Origin: JBCAXA01 sp038534295
GTDB taxonomy: Bacteria; Pseudomonadota; Gammaproteobacteria; Steroidobacterales; Woeseiaceae
Reading direction: 5' to 3'
Length of the DNA stretch: 64,000 nt
Assembly: GCA_038534295.1 (NCBI GenBank)
Contig: JBCAXA010000005.1
Coordinates: 62,001 to 126,000, forward strand
The notes under the pieces were generated by a model. The model saw only the letters and a program-made list of their open reading frames with translations. It did no database searches and was not told where the DNA came from. Of the stretch, positions 24,963-33,877 are shown one piece after another. The position numbers and the translations under genes were made by a program. The first letter of the stretch is position 1, and every line of letters begins with the position of its first letter.

Positions 24963-26240
24963 TTAGTTTTGTGCCCGCCGTGCGGCCGATCGACGTTTGC
25001 CGGAGTTGCGACCTTTCGATGAGGCTGAGAAGTTCTTGCGCTGCCCGCCTTTCTTCTTCCCCGACGGGCGCTGTGCCCGCCCCCTGGTGGCCGGCTCCGC
25101 CTTGATGCGTGGATCCGGCTCGTAACCCGGGACAATCGTCCTGCTGATTTTTGCCTGCAGCAGTTTTTCGATGTCAGCCAGCAATTTGTGCTCGTCGACG
25201 CAGACGAGAGAGACCGCAGAACCCTGGTGTCCGGCACGAGCAGTGCGCCCGATACGATGCACGTAGTCTTCCGGCACCTGTGGCAGTTCATAGTTGACCA
25301 CGTGCGGCAGACGCTCGATGTCGAGGCCGCGAGCCGCGACATCCGTCGCAACCAAAACTCTGACCTTACCGGTCTTGAATGCCTGTAGCGCACGTACGCG
25401 CGCAGCCTGCGATTTGTTGCCGTGAATCGCCATCGAGCTAAGGCCATCCACTTCGAGCTGCTTTGCCAGTCGGTCTGCGCCGTGTTTCGTCCGTGTGAAC
25501 ACGAGGACCTGACGCCAGTTTTGTGAACCGATCGTGTGCGACAACAGTTCCCGTTTGCGTTGCCGGTCGACCGGATAGACGACCTGGTCGATACCTTCAG
25601 CGGGCTTGCCGTTCGTGGCAACGCTGATCTTCGCGGGAGACTTCAGCAGGTCGGTCGCTAGGCGGCGGATATCCTGCGAGAACGTGGCAGAGAACAACAG
25701 CGTCTGACGCTCTTTCGGCAGGACCTTCATGATCTTGCGAATGTCGCGAATGAAGCCCATGTCGAGCATCCGGTCCGCTTCATCGAGAACTAGGCACTCG
25801 ATGGCACTGAGATCGATGGTCCCCTGCCCCAGGTGGTCGAGCAGCCGTCCGGGCGTCGCAACGACGATGTCCGCACCTTTGCGCAGCTTCGAAATCTGTG
25901 TGTTGATGCTGACGCCACCGTAGATCACGGCTGTCCGGAACGGTAGCTTTTGACCGTAGCTACGGGCACTGTCCGCGACCTGGGCGGCCAGCTCGCGCGT
26001 GGGGGTTAGGATCAGGGCACGGATACGACGCCGGTTGGCGGTGCCGCGCTGCAAGCGCTGCAGCATAGGCAGCGTGAAGCTCGCCGTCTTGCCGGTACCG
26101 GTCTGTGCACCGGCAAGGACATCTCGACCTTGGAGAATGAGGGGTATAGCCTGCTGCTGGATTGGGGTCGCTTTCTCGTAACCTTGCTTCTCAACTGCAC
26201 GCAGCAGTTCGGCCGAAAGGCCAAGTTCATTGAATAACAC
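24963..26240 (-). CDS. rhlE: DEAD-box ATP-dependent RNA helicase, RhlE-like
   Basis: About 425 aa. All helicase motifs are present: Q motif YEKATPIQQQAIP, Walker A AGAQTGTGKT, PTRELAAQ, GGVS, TPGRLLDHL, VLDEADRML, SAT, then ATDVAARGLDIE and HRIGRTAR. The basic, Arg/Lys/Gly-rich C-terminal tail is typical of RhlE. It remodels RNA in ribosome biogenesis and mRNA decay. GTG 26240 gives the usual RhlE N-terminus (LFNELGLSAELLRAV) and follows GGAG by 11 nt; a GTG at 26270 is the alternative. It flanks the tRNA-Thr island on the chromosomal side. Confidence 0.93.
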   Translation of the reverse strand: MLFNELGLSAELLRAVEKQGYEKATPIQQQAIPLILQGRDVLAGAQTGTGKTASFTLPMLQRLQRGTANRRRIRALILTPTRELAAQVADSARSYGQKLPFRTAVIYGGVSINTQISKLRKGADIVVATPGRLLDHLGQGTIDLSAIECLVLDEADRMLDMGFIRDIRKIMKVLPKERQTLLFSATFSQDIRRLATDLLKSPAKISVATNGKPAEGIDQVVYPVDRQRKRELLSHTIGSQNWRQVLVFTRTKHGADRLAKQLEVDGLSSMAIHGNKSQAARVRALQAFKTGKVRVLVATDVAARGLDIERLPHVVNYELPQVPEDYVHRIGRTARAGHQGSAVSLVCVDEHKLLADIEKLLQAKISRTIVPGYEPDPRIKAEPATRGRAQRPSGKKKGGQRKNFSASSKGRNSGKRRSAARRAQN

Positions 26241-26468
26241 TGGAATGGTTGCTCCGAATCGGCCTGACACGATGGCAGCTCGACGCCGCGAAAGTCTCGA
26301 TCCAGGCTGGGATTCTTGAGTGGCTACGCCGACCGCAGGATTGCGTGGCGTAGTGAGTGGCGCAGATCGATGCGCGCCAGGATGGGCGGGACTATAACAG
26401 AGTCTCGCCCACAGCGAAGGAATTGTCTCGCAGGCCTACTTGCTCCTGCCTTTGTTCCACGGAGGCGA

Positions 26469-26676
26469 CTTGGTGCCGGCGCACGGATTGACTGCGCGCT
26501 AACGCGTGCGTCGGTCTCCGCCCGCTTCGCGGGCTGCGGCTCAAACTCGCCAGTGCGGTTCCATCCGCGCCACCAAAAACACCGAATTAACTCTCCCCAT
26601 ACTCTGCGAGGGAGATTTAATTCGGTGTTTTTGGTGCCGGCGCACGGATTCGAACCGCTGACCTACTGATTACAAA
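26469..26676. repeat. Left boundary repeat of the tRNA-Thr island (attL-like)
   Basis: About 208 bp, near-identical to 39025-39235. Its last 45 bp (26632-26676) equal the 3' half of tRNA-Thr from the CCA end to the anticodon region; the 5' half is missing. A second, shorter copy of the tRNA 3' end opens the repeat at 26470-26489. It also holds GCCCGC-TTC-GCGGGC and the long hairpin at 26575-26632. Confidence 0.9.
26575..26632. repeat. Long hairpin in the left boundary repeat
   Basis: 23-bp arms (AAAAACACCGAATTAAC... and its complement, one mismatch) around a 12-nt loop. The same structure is at 39134-39191, directly next to the tRNA-Thr 3' end. It ends in a T-run on either strand, so it can act as a bidirectional terminator. 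Confidence 0.85.
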
Positions 26677-27289
26677 CAAGCGGGCGACCCAACATAAGCA
26701 ACATACTCTAAATTCAGTTGCGGAATCCCGCAGCGTTAGTGGGTTTGATCGCTGGGGAGTTTGTGTGAAACCCGCTTGATCTGAAGCCTCAAAGGAAACT
26801 CGCCGGGGTCCTGCCAGAAAACTCCAGTTTCTACCTGTCGCTCAAACGGGAAAGCGTACGCATCGATCCGACGCATCCGAGCCGAGCGCCGCCTAAGGGC
26901 GATCGCCTGGTCTGGCCGCTTTGTCCTGTTCGTAACCACCCGGGGCCCTTACATGGACGGGCGGGTGTTGACTCGTACCACGATGCGCCGGCATTTCCGG
27001 GAGAAAGGGAGGGATTTACGCGCCTCAACGACGAGGGGTAGGGCCGGCTCCGCAAGATGGTGGCCTCGATCTGCCGTCGTCGGCCTCCTTGCAGCCGGCC
27101 TCAGCTCGCTCCGACGGTCTCACTCCTGACATAATGGCTCCTTACACGCACCATCCGCGGGTGGCGTGAATTCGTCGATATGCGTGTTCTCGCAATTGAA
27201 TGAACTCTGACCTTTCTGTTTCACAACGGGCAATAGGTCGGGCTGCGTTTCACTAATCGTCTCCCATACTTGGCAAAAGGAGGAACGCA
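26677..27289. other. Island left end, no gene recognised
   Basis: 613 bp between the left boundary repeat and the first island gene. I see no integrase remnant and no coding frame with a ribosome site. The strong AAAGGAGGA site at its right edge belongs to the next gene. Confidence 0.55.
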
Positions 27290-28453
27290 ATGGCGCTCAA
27301 AAGCACCGACTGGATCGAGTGGGAGTATCAGCTTCAGCTTCTGGATCAAGCGTTGGCCAGCGAGATCCAAACGCTGCGCGAACTGTCGAACGAGTTCCGA
27401 CGCGAGGAATCCGAGGCTGAGAACAAGAAGCGGGAGTTCCAGAGCAAACGGCAGTTTGAAGACGGCACTACATCTTCGGCGATCAGGCACCGAGAATGGT
27501 TGAGTTCGCAGGTTGAGGCGGGCGAAAAGGCGGCACAGGTGTGGCGCAAAGTCAGAAATCACAGTCTCGAGCTGTCGCAGGCGCTCGAGAAGAAAAGGAT
27601 CGACGTCAACAAACAGAAGGCCCTGCTCAACGATGCGAAACGATCTGCGGGCCGCCAGGTGACGAACGAGTTGCCAGCCGGTTTCCTGCAGAGGTTAAGG
27701 CAAGACGCGCAGGCGGGCGGGCAGGCGGCGGAGCAGGTGCTCCGTGTATACGACGCGGCTTGCGCCGGCGACGCGAAGGCGCAACTGCTTCTCGGCAAGG
27801 CCTTGGTCACGGGTGATCGCAAGCCCTTGCCCAAGGACGTCGACCGCGGTCGGCTGTGGCTGGAGTCGGCGCGTGCGCGGGGCCAGTCGGAAGCGTCGGA
27901 ATCGCTCAAGGGGCTGCCGCCGAAATCGCCTGAAGTTCCCAGCGACGTGTGGCCCCAGCGAAAGATTAGGAACCTCCAATACGTTGTGTCCGAGTACCGG
28001 ATTCGAATCGATGAAAAAGACACGGACTACACGTTGCCCAGCGCCAACAGTGCTCTGCGTGCCGTTGCGAAGCATATCTGGGAGAAGCCGGATACATGGC
28101 ATGTTGTGTCCGCGGTTGTTGTCGTCGGGCGGCCCAATGTATTCAAGTCGCCCCATTTGCGGAATGCCGAGGCGGACGCCTCTGGCGATCCAGGCGCCGC
28201 TGGTTTTCACGACAAGAGCTCCGGGCAGCTGGAGAGGGAACTAGAGGCGCTGCAGAAGAAAATGGAGAAACTGACAAACATCTTAGGAGGCGACAAATCT
28301 TCGCCGGCAAAACCCATAGAGTGGCTGAAGATCCCGAGCCCAGATGGCTCGAGTCCCAAAATCTCCAAAGCCCATCTGGATTCAATGCCGGAGTCTTTCA
28401 GGAACCTGATTCTCGCTGCCGAGCAAGCGCGCCAGAGCAAAGACTCTGAGTGA
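27290..28453 (+). CDS. Coiled-coil protein with Sel1-like repeat region
   Basis: 387 aa. Residues about 15-125 are charged and heptad-like (coiled coil). Residues about 150-205 resemble a Sel1/TPR-like unit (GDAKAQLLLGKALVTGD... GRLWLESARARGQSEA). The remainder is unrecognised, with a short second coiled coil near 310-330 (LERELEALQKKMEKLTN). There is no signal or membrane segment. AAAGGAGGA 6 nt before ATG 27290 predicts strong translation. It lies 29 bp upstream of the large HNH-like protein gene, so the two form an operon and probably interact through their coiled coils (inference). Confidence 0.75.
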   Translation: MALKSTDWIEWEYQLQLLDQALASEIQTLRELSNEFRREESEAENKKREFQSKRQFEDGTTSSAIRHREWLSSQVEAGEKAAQVWRKVRNHSLELSQALEKKRIDVNKQKALLNDAKRSAGRQVTNELPAGFLQRLRQDAQAGGQAAEQVLRVYDAACAGDAKAQLLLGKALVTGDRKPLPKDVDRGRLWLESARARGQSEASESLKGLPPKSPEVPSDVWPQRKIRNLQYVVSEYRIRIDEKDTDYTLPSANSALRAVAKHIWEKPDTWHVVSAVVVVGRPNVFKSPHLRNAEADASGDPGAAGFHDKSSGQLERELEALQKKMEKLTNILGGDKSSPAKPIEWLKIPSPDGSSPKISKAHLDSMPESFRNLILAAEQARQSKDSE

Positions 28454-28482
28454 GCCCCCGCAAGCCTTGAGGTCCAGTTGCC

Positions 28483-30408
28483 ATGGTTGACGATCACTAC
28501 GAGCGGTTCCGGGACGAGGAGGACTTCCAGAAACGACTGGACGACGAACGTCGTGCACGGGAGGCCGATCGCAGGCGGCAGGACGCCGAGGCCGAACGCG
28601 CGCGGAGCCGGGACACTGCCATCGAAGAAACACGCGTGCAGGCGGAACAGGACCGTCGGCGCGATGAGCAGCGACAACAGAACGAGCATGACCGGCAGGA
28701 GCGGGAACGGGAAGAGCTACGTATTGATGAAGAGCAGCGGGTTGACGAGGAATTGCGGCTGGAGCAGGAAGCGTCTTATTTCGATGCCGGAATTGAAGCG
28801 GATGCTTACGGCATCGCGGAGATCAGCGAAATTGAGGCGTACGAATCGCCGGAGCTCGAGTATGACGAAATCCAGGACAGCAACGCGGACGACTCTCGAT
28901 ATCGTGAGGAACGGGAAGAGGACAACATCGCGCGGGCAGACAAAGACCTGCAGGCCGATGTCGAAACCAGACCCAACGATGCCGATTGGCTCGAGTACGC
29001 ACCTGGTGTCGCAGACGACGAACGATCCAGCGAGACGAGCGAGGACTCATCGCCAGATGCGATCGAGGCGGTGGATGACGACGCATCTCAACAACACCTG
29101 CGCAAGCAGGTGGCCGACGATGCGTGGTCTGAATGGATCGGAGAACAACAGCGAAAGGAAGCTGGCGCGGACGCGGAATGGACTGAGTGGCAGCAACAGC
29201 AATCGGCGGCCGAGCAGGATACAGACGACTGGGAGGCGTGGCAGGCGAACGATGACGAGGATACGCAAGCGGCAAGCGATCAGCAGGAAAGAGACATTGA
29301 GGAGAAGATCGCGGCAGAGCAGCAACTAGCAGAACAGACCGAATTACAGCAAGAGAGCACCAGCGTCGAGGCACGCGTCGACGAGGAGGCCCGCGAAGCG
29401 CTGCTCAGCGAGGAAATCCACGACCGCGCGCTGCAGCTGGAAGCCGGGCATTCAGATCGACATGCAGATGATGGTACCCATACACAGGAGTGGCGTGACG
29501 CGGCTGAGAGGTTGGATCGCGAGGCGGAAGAAAGGCAGGAGACTGACAGGCGACAACCGCAGGAACACGAAGATCGTTTCGACGAAGAACAGCGCGACAT
29601 GCGAGAGCTGGAAGAGCACGGTGTCGACGCGCAACGCGCTGCGCGAGAGCACGATGAGCGGCAAGAAGAGCAACAACGGCAGACACAAGAACATGCACGG
29701 CGGCTTGAAGAGGAGCAGCAGCAGGCGTCAAGGCACGAGGAAACGTTCGACGAAGCCCAGCGCGAGGCGCTCGAGCACCAAGAACAACAGGCCGAAACCC
29801 AGCGGCAGACGCGCGAATACGAGGACCGTCTCGACGCAGAACTGCGCCAAGCTGTTGACCACGAGGAGAAGCAAGCCGAGGCATTGCGCCTGGATCGCGA
29901 GTACGAGAACCGCCTCGACGCTGAAGACGGTTCTAGTGGCGGCGGACATGCTGGCGACGATGGGGATTTCCTGCGCCATGCACAGCACGCCTTTCACAAT
30001 CACTTTGCCGACACCGACAGCCTCAGACGCCTGTGGGAGGAATCCATGTTCCGGAAAGACGGCAAGTATCGGACCTTTTCAGGCGCAAGGTCGCAGTTCT
30101 GGTTACGGGTCAATGCGAGAGATGGATCCGACGCTGAAGAAGTCGCAAGAATTCTGGAGGCGGCGGGATACGAGCTGAGTGAGGGCCGTCGCGCTCCGAT
30201 GCTATCTGAGGATTGGGTGCCTAAGGACGACGCCAACTACGGCAAGAAGCAGGCGGATCGGAAATTGAGTATCGACCACATGGACCCGCAGTCGTTAAAT
30301 CCTGAGGATGTCTTGAAGGCATCAAATCTGCGGTTCATGACCGCACGCGACAACTCGATACGTGGCAACCGGTTTGACGCCGATGACAATCGACGATCTG
30401 ACAAATAG
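28483..30408 (+). CDS. Large charged coiled-coil protein with HNH-like C-terminal domain
   Basis: 641 aa. Residues about 1-490 are dominated by Glu, Gln, Arg and Asp with repeated heptad blocks (EEQQQ, RLDAE, DERQEEQQ), i.e. a long coiled coil or extended helix. The last ~140 residues differ: FHNHFADTDSLRRLWEESM, then SIDHMDPQSL, SNLRFMTARDNSIRGNR. The DH...SNL...N..RGNR order matches HNH nucleases without the zinc Cys pairs. It may be a nuclease effector on a long stalk; the nuclease call is inferred from motif spacing only. It overlaps no other gene and ends 130 bp before a transposase fragment. Confidence 0.72.
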   Translation: MVDDHYERFRDEEDFQKRLDDERRAREADRRRQDAEAERARSRDTAIEETRVQAEQDRRRDEQRQQNEHDRQEREREELRIDEEQRVDEELRLEQEASYFDAGIEADAYGIAEISEIEAYESPELEYDEIQDSNADDSRYREEREEDNIARADKDLQADVETRPNDADWLEYAPGVADDERSSETSEDSSPDAIEAVDDDASQQHLRKQVADDAWSEWIGEQQRKEAGADAEWTEWQQQQSAAEQDTDDWEAWQANDDEDTQAASDQQERDIEEKIAAEQQLAEQTELQQESTSVEARVDEEAREALLSEEIHDRALQLEAGHSDRHADDGTHTQEWRDAAERLDREAEERQETDRRQPQEHEDRFDEEQRDMRELEEHGVDAQRAAREHDERQEEQQRQTQEHARRLEEEQQQASRHEETFDEAQREALEHQEQQAETQRQTREYEDRLDAELRQAVDHEEKQAEALRLDREYENRLDAEDGSSGGGHAGDDGDFLRHAQHAFHNHFADTDSLRRLWEESMFRKDGKYRTFSGARSQFWLRVNARDGSDAEEVARILEAAGYELSEGRRAPMLSEDWVPKDDANYGKKQADRKLSIDHMDPQSLNPEDVLKASNLRFMTARDNSIRGNRFDADDNRRSDK

Positions 30409-30540
30409 ATCTGTTTGCAATAGCGCCAGTAAACGCCAAGAAACTTGTCATGACCGTAAGCCTGAACTCTCGCTGATATGCGAAAGCCTGTGCGCCGTCA
30501 GCGGTAGTCGGACCAGACTGGGTGTTTGAATAAGGGAGAC

Positions 30541-30805
30541 ATTTGACTCATCTTCCGATGTCGACGCAGACCAGATTGACGCTGCTTCGAGACCGTCGTT
30601 GCTACCCATCCGCTGGACTGATTATCTGCAGCTGGTCGACACGACCGGTCGCGTTGCGGTCTCTGGCAAACGCGGTCGCATCGACCCGCGCCTCGATCCC
30701 GTGCTGCGGCGTCTAGGGCTAACCTCGGATCAATGGCTCGACACGACCATGCATTTTCGTGACCACTATCGAAACGGGGAGCTCCGCCTGGTCAACACTG
30801 GGTGA
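30541..30805 (+). pseudogene. Transposase C-terminal fragment (REP-associated/IS200-like type)
   Basis: The frame SLLPIRWTDYLQLVDTTGRVAV...KRG...LDPVLRRLGLTSDQWLDT...FRDHYRNG matches the C-terminal tail of the small transposases often called REP-associated (Y1 type), which read DYL.LVDW(T/S)GRA...DKRG. Only about 85 codons remain; the catalytic HUH and Tyr parts are missing, so it is non-functional. It is followed within 75 bp by a dispersed repeat. Confidence 0.65.
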
Positions 30806-30876
30806 GGTGTCCATCAAGCAGGATTAGCGGGCAAAGCGCGTGAGAAAGGTGCGTGCCCGAATCTCTCGTTCGCTAG

Positions 30877-30965
30877 AAACCAGACTCAACTGAACCGGCG
30901 AATCGCCATAACAAGCGCGTTGGCTCGGCATACGGCACTTTTGGCCGCCTAGGTGCGCCTGTCCT
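30877..30965. repeat. Dispersed repeat, copy 2, running into the vsr 3' end
   Basis: Related to 23305-23390 through ATCGCCATAACA, GTTGGCTCGGCAT and GGTGCGCCTG. Its right end reads AGGTGCGCCTGTCC, which on the - strand supplies the last codons and the stop of vsr. Confidence 0.6.
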
Positions 30966-31428
30966 TTATGCCTCCAAAGAACTCTCGAAGTCGCGATTCC
31001 AATGCGCGATTCTCAGCCGTTTCGCATTCCCACAAAGTTAGTACCCTGTACCCCGATGCCGTGAGCTCCGCCACTGCCGCCGCGTCACGCTGCTCGTTTC
31101 GCTCAAACTTCGCTTGCCAGAATTTCGTGTTTGACTTCGGCAGCGTCGCCCGCCGGCAGCCGGCGTGTCGATGCCAAAAACAGCCATGGACAAAAATCGC
31201 CCAGCGCTGTCTGCGGTTTGCGATATCGGGCGATCCCGGCAGATCGCAATTGTGAAGCCGGTATCTCACACCCAGTGCCGCACAGACACGGCGAACAGTG
31301 AGTTCAGGGGTTGTGCCGCGCTGCCTGATTCGGCCCATGCGCTGCGATGTATGCGCATCCGTGGTCGGCACATGCGATCCGGCCAGCCGTCGCTCAATGT
31401 TCTTGTAAGGCCGCCGTTGCGGAATCAT
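30949..31428 (-). CDS. vsr: Very short patch repair endonuclease Vsr
   Basis: 159 aa. Clear Vsr pattern: RMGRIRQRGTTPEL, LGVRYRLHNCDLPGSPDIA, IFVHGCFWHRHAGC, KFWQAKFERNEQRD and VLTLWECE. Vsr nicks T:G mismatches left by deamination of 5-methylcytosine, so it protects a genome carrying a cytosine-5 methyltransferase. It is the last gene of the - strand run, 7 bp after the predicted restriction endonuclease. GAGG precedes ATG 31428. The C-terminal residues KDRRT and the stop are encoded inside the dispersed repeat, so the natural end may have been altered. Confidence 0.94.
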   Translation of the reverse strand: MIPQRRPYKNIERRLAGSHVPTTDAHTSQRMGRIRQRGTTPELTVRRVCAALGVRYRLHNCDLPGSPDIANRRQRWAIFVHGCFWHRHAGCRRATLPKSNTKFWQAKFERNEQRDAAAVAELTASGYRVLTLWECETAENRALESRLREFFGGIKDRRT

Positions 31429-31435
31429 GCACGCC

Positions 31436-32299
31436 TCAGTCGAGTAGGTTGCCGAAACGCCCCTCGTACAGAGACTGTATGCGCCTGATCATATGGTCGT
31501 AGTGAAAAATATCCTTAGTATCGGGTGCGGGGGCCTCGGTGCCGAGCTCCACGGGGCTGCCGTCATTCTTCATTTTAATAACCACAATTCCGACCGCGTC
31601 AAATCCGGCAACTCCTAGCTGCGTGCGGCGCGGTATCTGACGAATTTTTTCGATCGTGCGTTCAGTGCTGCGAGGCTGCGGATTGTATGAATACTCCGGC
31701 TCGCGCACGGACAGATTGTATTTATTCATATCGCTGCTCACGAAATCGCTCGCGGCATTTACTAACGTAAAGCCTACAGCAATGGCCATATCCGACGAGC
31801 CGTGTACGGCCATGTGTGACGAATTGAGCTCATCGTGTAGGCGCGGCAGTGCCTTGATATGAGCAGTCATCGTTGCTTTCGCTTCTAGGGCAATATGCAC
31901 CGTACCGACTGCGACACGGTGCATAGTGGGCATTTCGCGCAGTCTGGCCCCTTCCTCTCGAGAGAGCATGATTCCATAAGAGTCAACGAGCCCTGCAAAT
32001 TCACTTGCGGCTTTTCCGGTTGGCGCACCGCTGCCTGGCGTGCATACCACTAGATCGAGGTCCTTTTTTCGATTTGCCGTAAAGTCTGACATTTCGTGAT
32101 TGATGCCGAAACCAACGGCACCTCTCGCTACATGCTCGCGAAATAGCGAACACGTATTCAACAAATCGAAAAGAGTTACCCAACACGCGATCTTAGAATG
32201 TCGGTCGCTTCGCGAATGATATTGCCAATAGTTAGCGTGCTTGTCGGCTCGCCCCGAAGGCTGACTCAGAGAACGTACGAGTATCTCTGGGCCGTACAT
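31436..32299 (-). CDS. Predicted type II restriction endonuclease, PD-(D/E)XK-like
   Basis: 287 aa, soluble. A catalytic core is suggested by KKDLDLVVC (Asp80/Asp82) followed by HIALEAKATMTAHIKALPRL, where EAK (139-141) fits the ExK of the PD-(D/E)XK fold. Its place directly after the methyltransferase (5 bp) and before vsr is the normal slot for the cognate endonuclease. No close family comes to mind, so the specificity is unknown. The family assignment is by motif and context only. Confidence 0.72.
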   Translation of the reverse strand: MYGPEILVRSLSQPSGRADKHANYWQYHSRSDRHSKIACWVTLFDLLNTCSLFREHVARGAVGFGINHEMSDFTANRKKDLDLVVCTPGSGAPTGKAASEFAGLVDSYGIMLSREEGARLREMPTMHRVAVGTVHIALEAKATMTAHIKALPRLHDELNSSHMAVHGSSDMAIAVGFTLVNAASDFVSSDMNKYNLSVREPEYSYNPQPRSTERTIEKIRQIPRRTQLGVAGFDAVGIVVIKMKNDGSPVELGTEAPAPDTKDIFHYDHMIRRIQSLYEGRFGNLLD

Positions 32300-32304
32300 T
32301 TTGA

Positions 32305-33609
32305 CTAGAGAAATGCGGACTGTTGATCGGAACCACTTCGCCGGTTGCTGACGGCGTGCTCTGTTGTCTTTGTTGTTATTCGGTCGAGATACTCTTTCAC
32401 GGCCGCTTTGAATCCATCGGGAAGGTTTAAGTTGGTACGCTCTAGTCGCTCATAAAATCCGCGCGCAGCGCGCTCCGACAACGGGACAGGGTCACGCTTC
32501 AGATATTTCAGCACTGACTTGTATGGTTTTTTGTCGGGCCATTCTGAAGCTTCAACTCGCATGCGGCCATAACCCACGTTCCATGCCGCAGTTGGCCACG
32601 GGGAACCTTTCAAGGCGGACAACGAAAAGTCGAGTACTTTCCCTGGGTCGCGCAAACGCGAACCTAACCATGCAGCGGCTGGCACGCTCACGGCATTGCC
32701 AACGAGTTTCCACCGCGCGCTCCGACGCGCCACTCGTTCAGCAGCCTTGGTCCAGTCTTGAGGGAATCCCTGCAGTTTTTCGGCGTCCCGGATATCCGGC
32801 GTAACAATGTTCCCATCTGGCATGAGCATCGCAGGCGGCGAAGGTATTCCAACTGCGGACCCACTCTTTAACGTAGGCAGTGCGTCCGGCGCCCACCCCA
32901 AGCCGCGTATGCCCTCGGTCCAATAGAAGCCGCATGCAACCGGCTCGCCATCAATCCTGCGCTCCCGCAAGCATCCGTTCAATGCACGTTCATTCGTCTC
33001 TTCTGCATCATCCGCGAACAAGACCGCGCGCGGGTCGTCGCGTAGGGACGCGTAAAAATAGACACGACGACGACGCTGCGGAAGACCAAACGCACGCGCG
33101 TCAACGACACGGTAAGCCCACGCATAACCAAGTCGTTCGAACTCAGTTGTTATGAGGTCCATCGCCGAACCCCGCCCAAGCTGAAGCATGAAAGGCACGT
33201 TTTCCAGCAAGACTGACGGTACGCGGTTCTGCTCAAGCAATCGAAACACTTCGCCGACCAGTCCCGACCGCGCGCCGGAAATGCCAACAGTCCTTCCGGC
33301 TTGGCTCAGATCCTGGCAAGGGAATCCAGCAGTCAGCAACGACGTACCACGCGGTACTCGCTCAAGCGTACAAATATCGTCATGTAGCTTTACTTCTGGG
33401 TACTTGTTTGCAAGAACCGCCATTGCTGCCGGGTCATTCTCACAAAACAGTTTCGGCTCGTGGCCAGCACGTTCAAGCCCGCGTTCCAGTCCACCTATTC
33501 CGGCAAACAAACCCGCTACTTTGTGCTTGCGCCCGCGGACGGGCAAAACCGCCTCGACACTGGAGTTGATCAGACTGAGCTGCACTGCGCTCTTAGATGA
33601 CGCAGCCAT
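32305..33609 (-). CDS. dcm: DNA (cytosine-5-)-methyltransferase
   Basis: 434 aa. Motifs in order: I (GLFAGIGGLERGLERAG, about 33-49), IV with the catalytic Cys98 (AGFPCQDLSQAG), VI (ENVPF, 136-140), VIII (QRRRRVYFY) and X (GNAVSVPAAAWLG, about 290). It transfers methyl groups from S-adenosylmethionine to C5 of cytosine and should protect host DNA from the neighbouring endonuclease. The start ATG 33609 abuts the stop of the ribbon-helix-helix gene with no gap. The target recognition region lies between VIII and X and is short; the site it reads is not predictable. Confidence 0.95.
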   Translation of the reverse strand: MAASSKSAVQLSLINSSVEAVLPVRGRKHKVAGLFAGIGGLERGLERAGHEPKLFCENDPAAMAVLANKYPEVKLHDDICTLERVPRGTSLLTAGFPCQDLSQAGRTVGISGARSGLVGEVFRLLEQNRVPSVLLENVPFMLQLGRGSAMDLITTEFERLGYAWAYRVVDARAFGLPQRRRRVYFYASLRDDPRAVLFADDAEETNERALNGCLRERRIDGEPVACGFYWTEGIRGLGWAPDALPTLKSGSAVGIPSPPAMLMPDGNIVTPDIRDAEKLQGFPQDWTKAAERVARRSARWKLVGNAVSVPAAAWLGSRLRDPGKVLDFSLSALKGSPWPTAAWNVGYGRMRVEASEWPDKKPYKSVLKYLKRDPVPLSERAARGFYERLERTNLNLPDGFKAAVKEYLDRITTKTTEHAVSNRRSGSDQQSAFL

Positions 33610-33801
33610 CTAGTTCGTCGGCCGCTGGTCTGAAAGGTGCTCGAACAGGTCCGACTGCGAATCGCGTCCGACCTTTTCGACGTATTCTCGCATGTACGCG
33701 CGCAAAACCTGGGCTGCGGTCAGGTCCCGCGCCCGGCAAACTTCAATGAACTCGCGTCGGAGCTCAGGCTCGACGCGAATCCTCATGCCAGAGTCTTTCA
33801 T
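33610..33801 (-). CDS. Ribbon-helix-helix protein, possible controller of the R-M genes
   Basis: About 63 aa from ATG 33801. GTG 33819 and ATG 33786 are other possible starts, and none has a strong ribosome site. MRIRVEPELRREFIEVCRAR followed by LTAAQVLRAYMREYVEK is an RHH/RelB-DinJ-like DNA-binding pattern. It abuts the methyltransferase start, a slot where many R-M systems carry a small controller. No toxin-like partner is adjacent, so an antitoxin role is less likely. DNA binding and control are inferred. Confidence 0.75.
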   Translation of the reverse strand: MKDSGMRIRVEPELRREFIEVCRARDLTAAQVLRAYMREYVEKVGRDSQSDLFEHLSDQRPTN

Positions 33802-33877
33802 GCTCGCAAATGGATGCACTGTGTGTATCCAAAGTGTCCCTCACGAGCTCGACAATATCAAGTCCTCAGAAACGACC

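Noticed and set aside
26316..26669. 117-codon open frame upstream of the helicase
   Set aside because: Runs through the attL-like repeat and the tRNA fragment; Arg-rich with no motif, so coding is unlikely.
26632..26676. Second tRNA-Thr gene
   Set aside because: Only the 3' 45 nt are present; sequence diverges at the anticodon loop and no 5' half or acceptor partner exists, so it is an attachment-site remnant.
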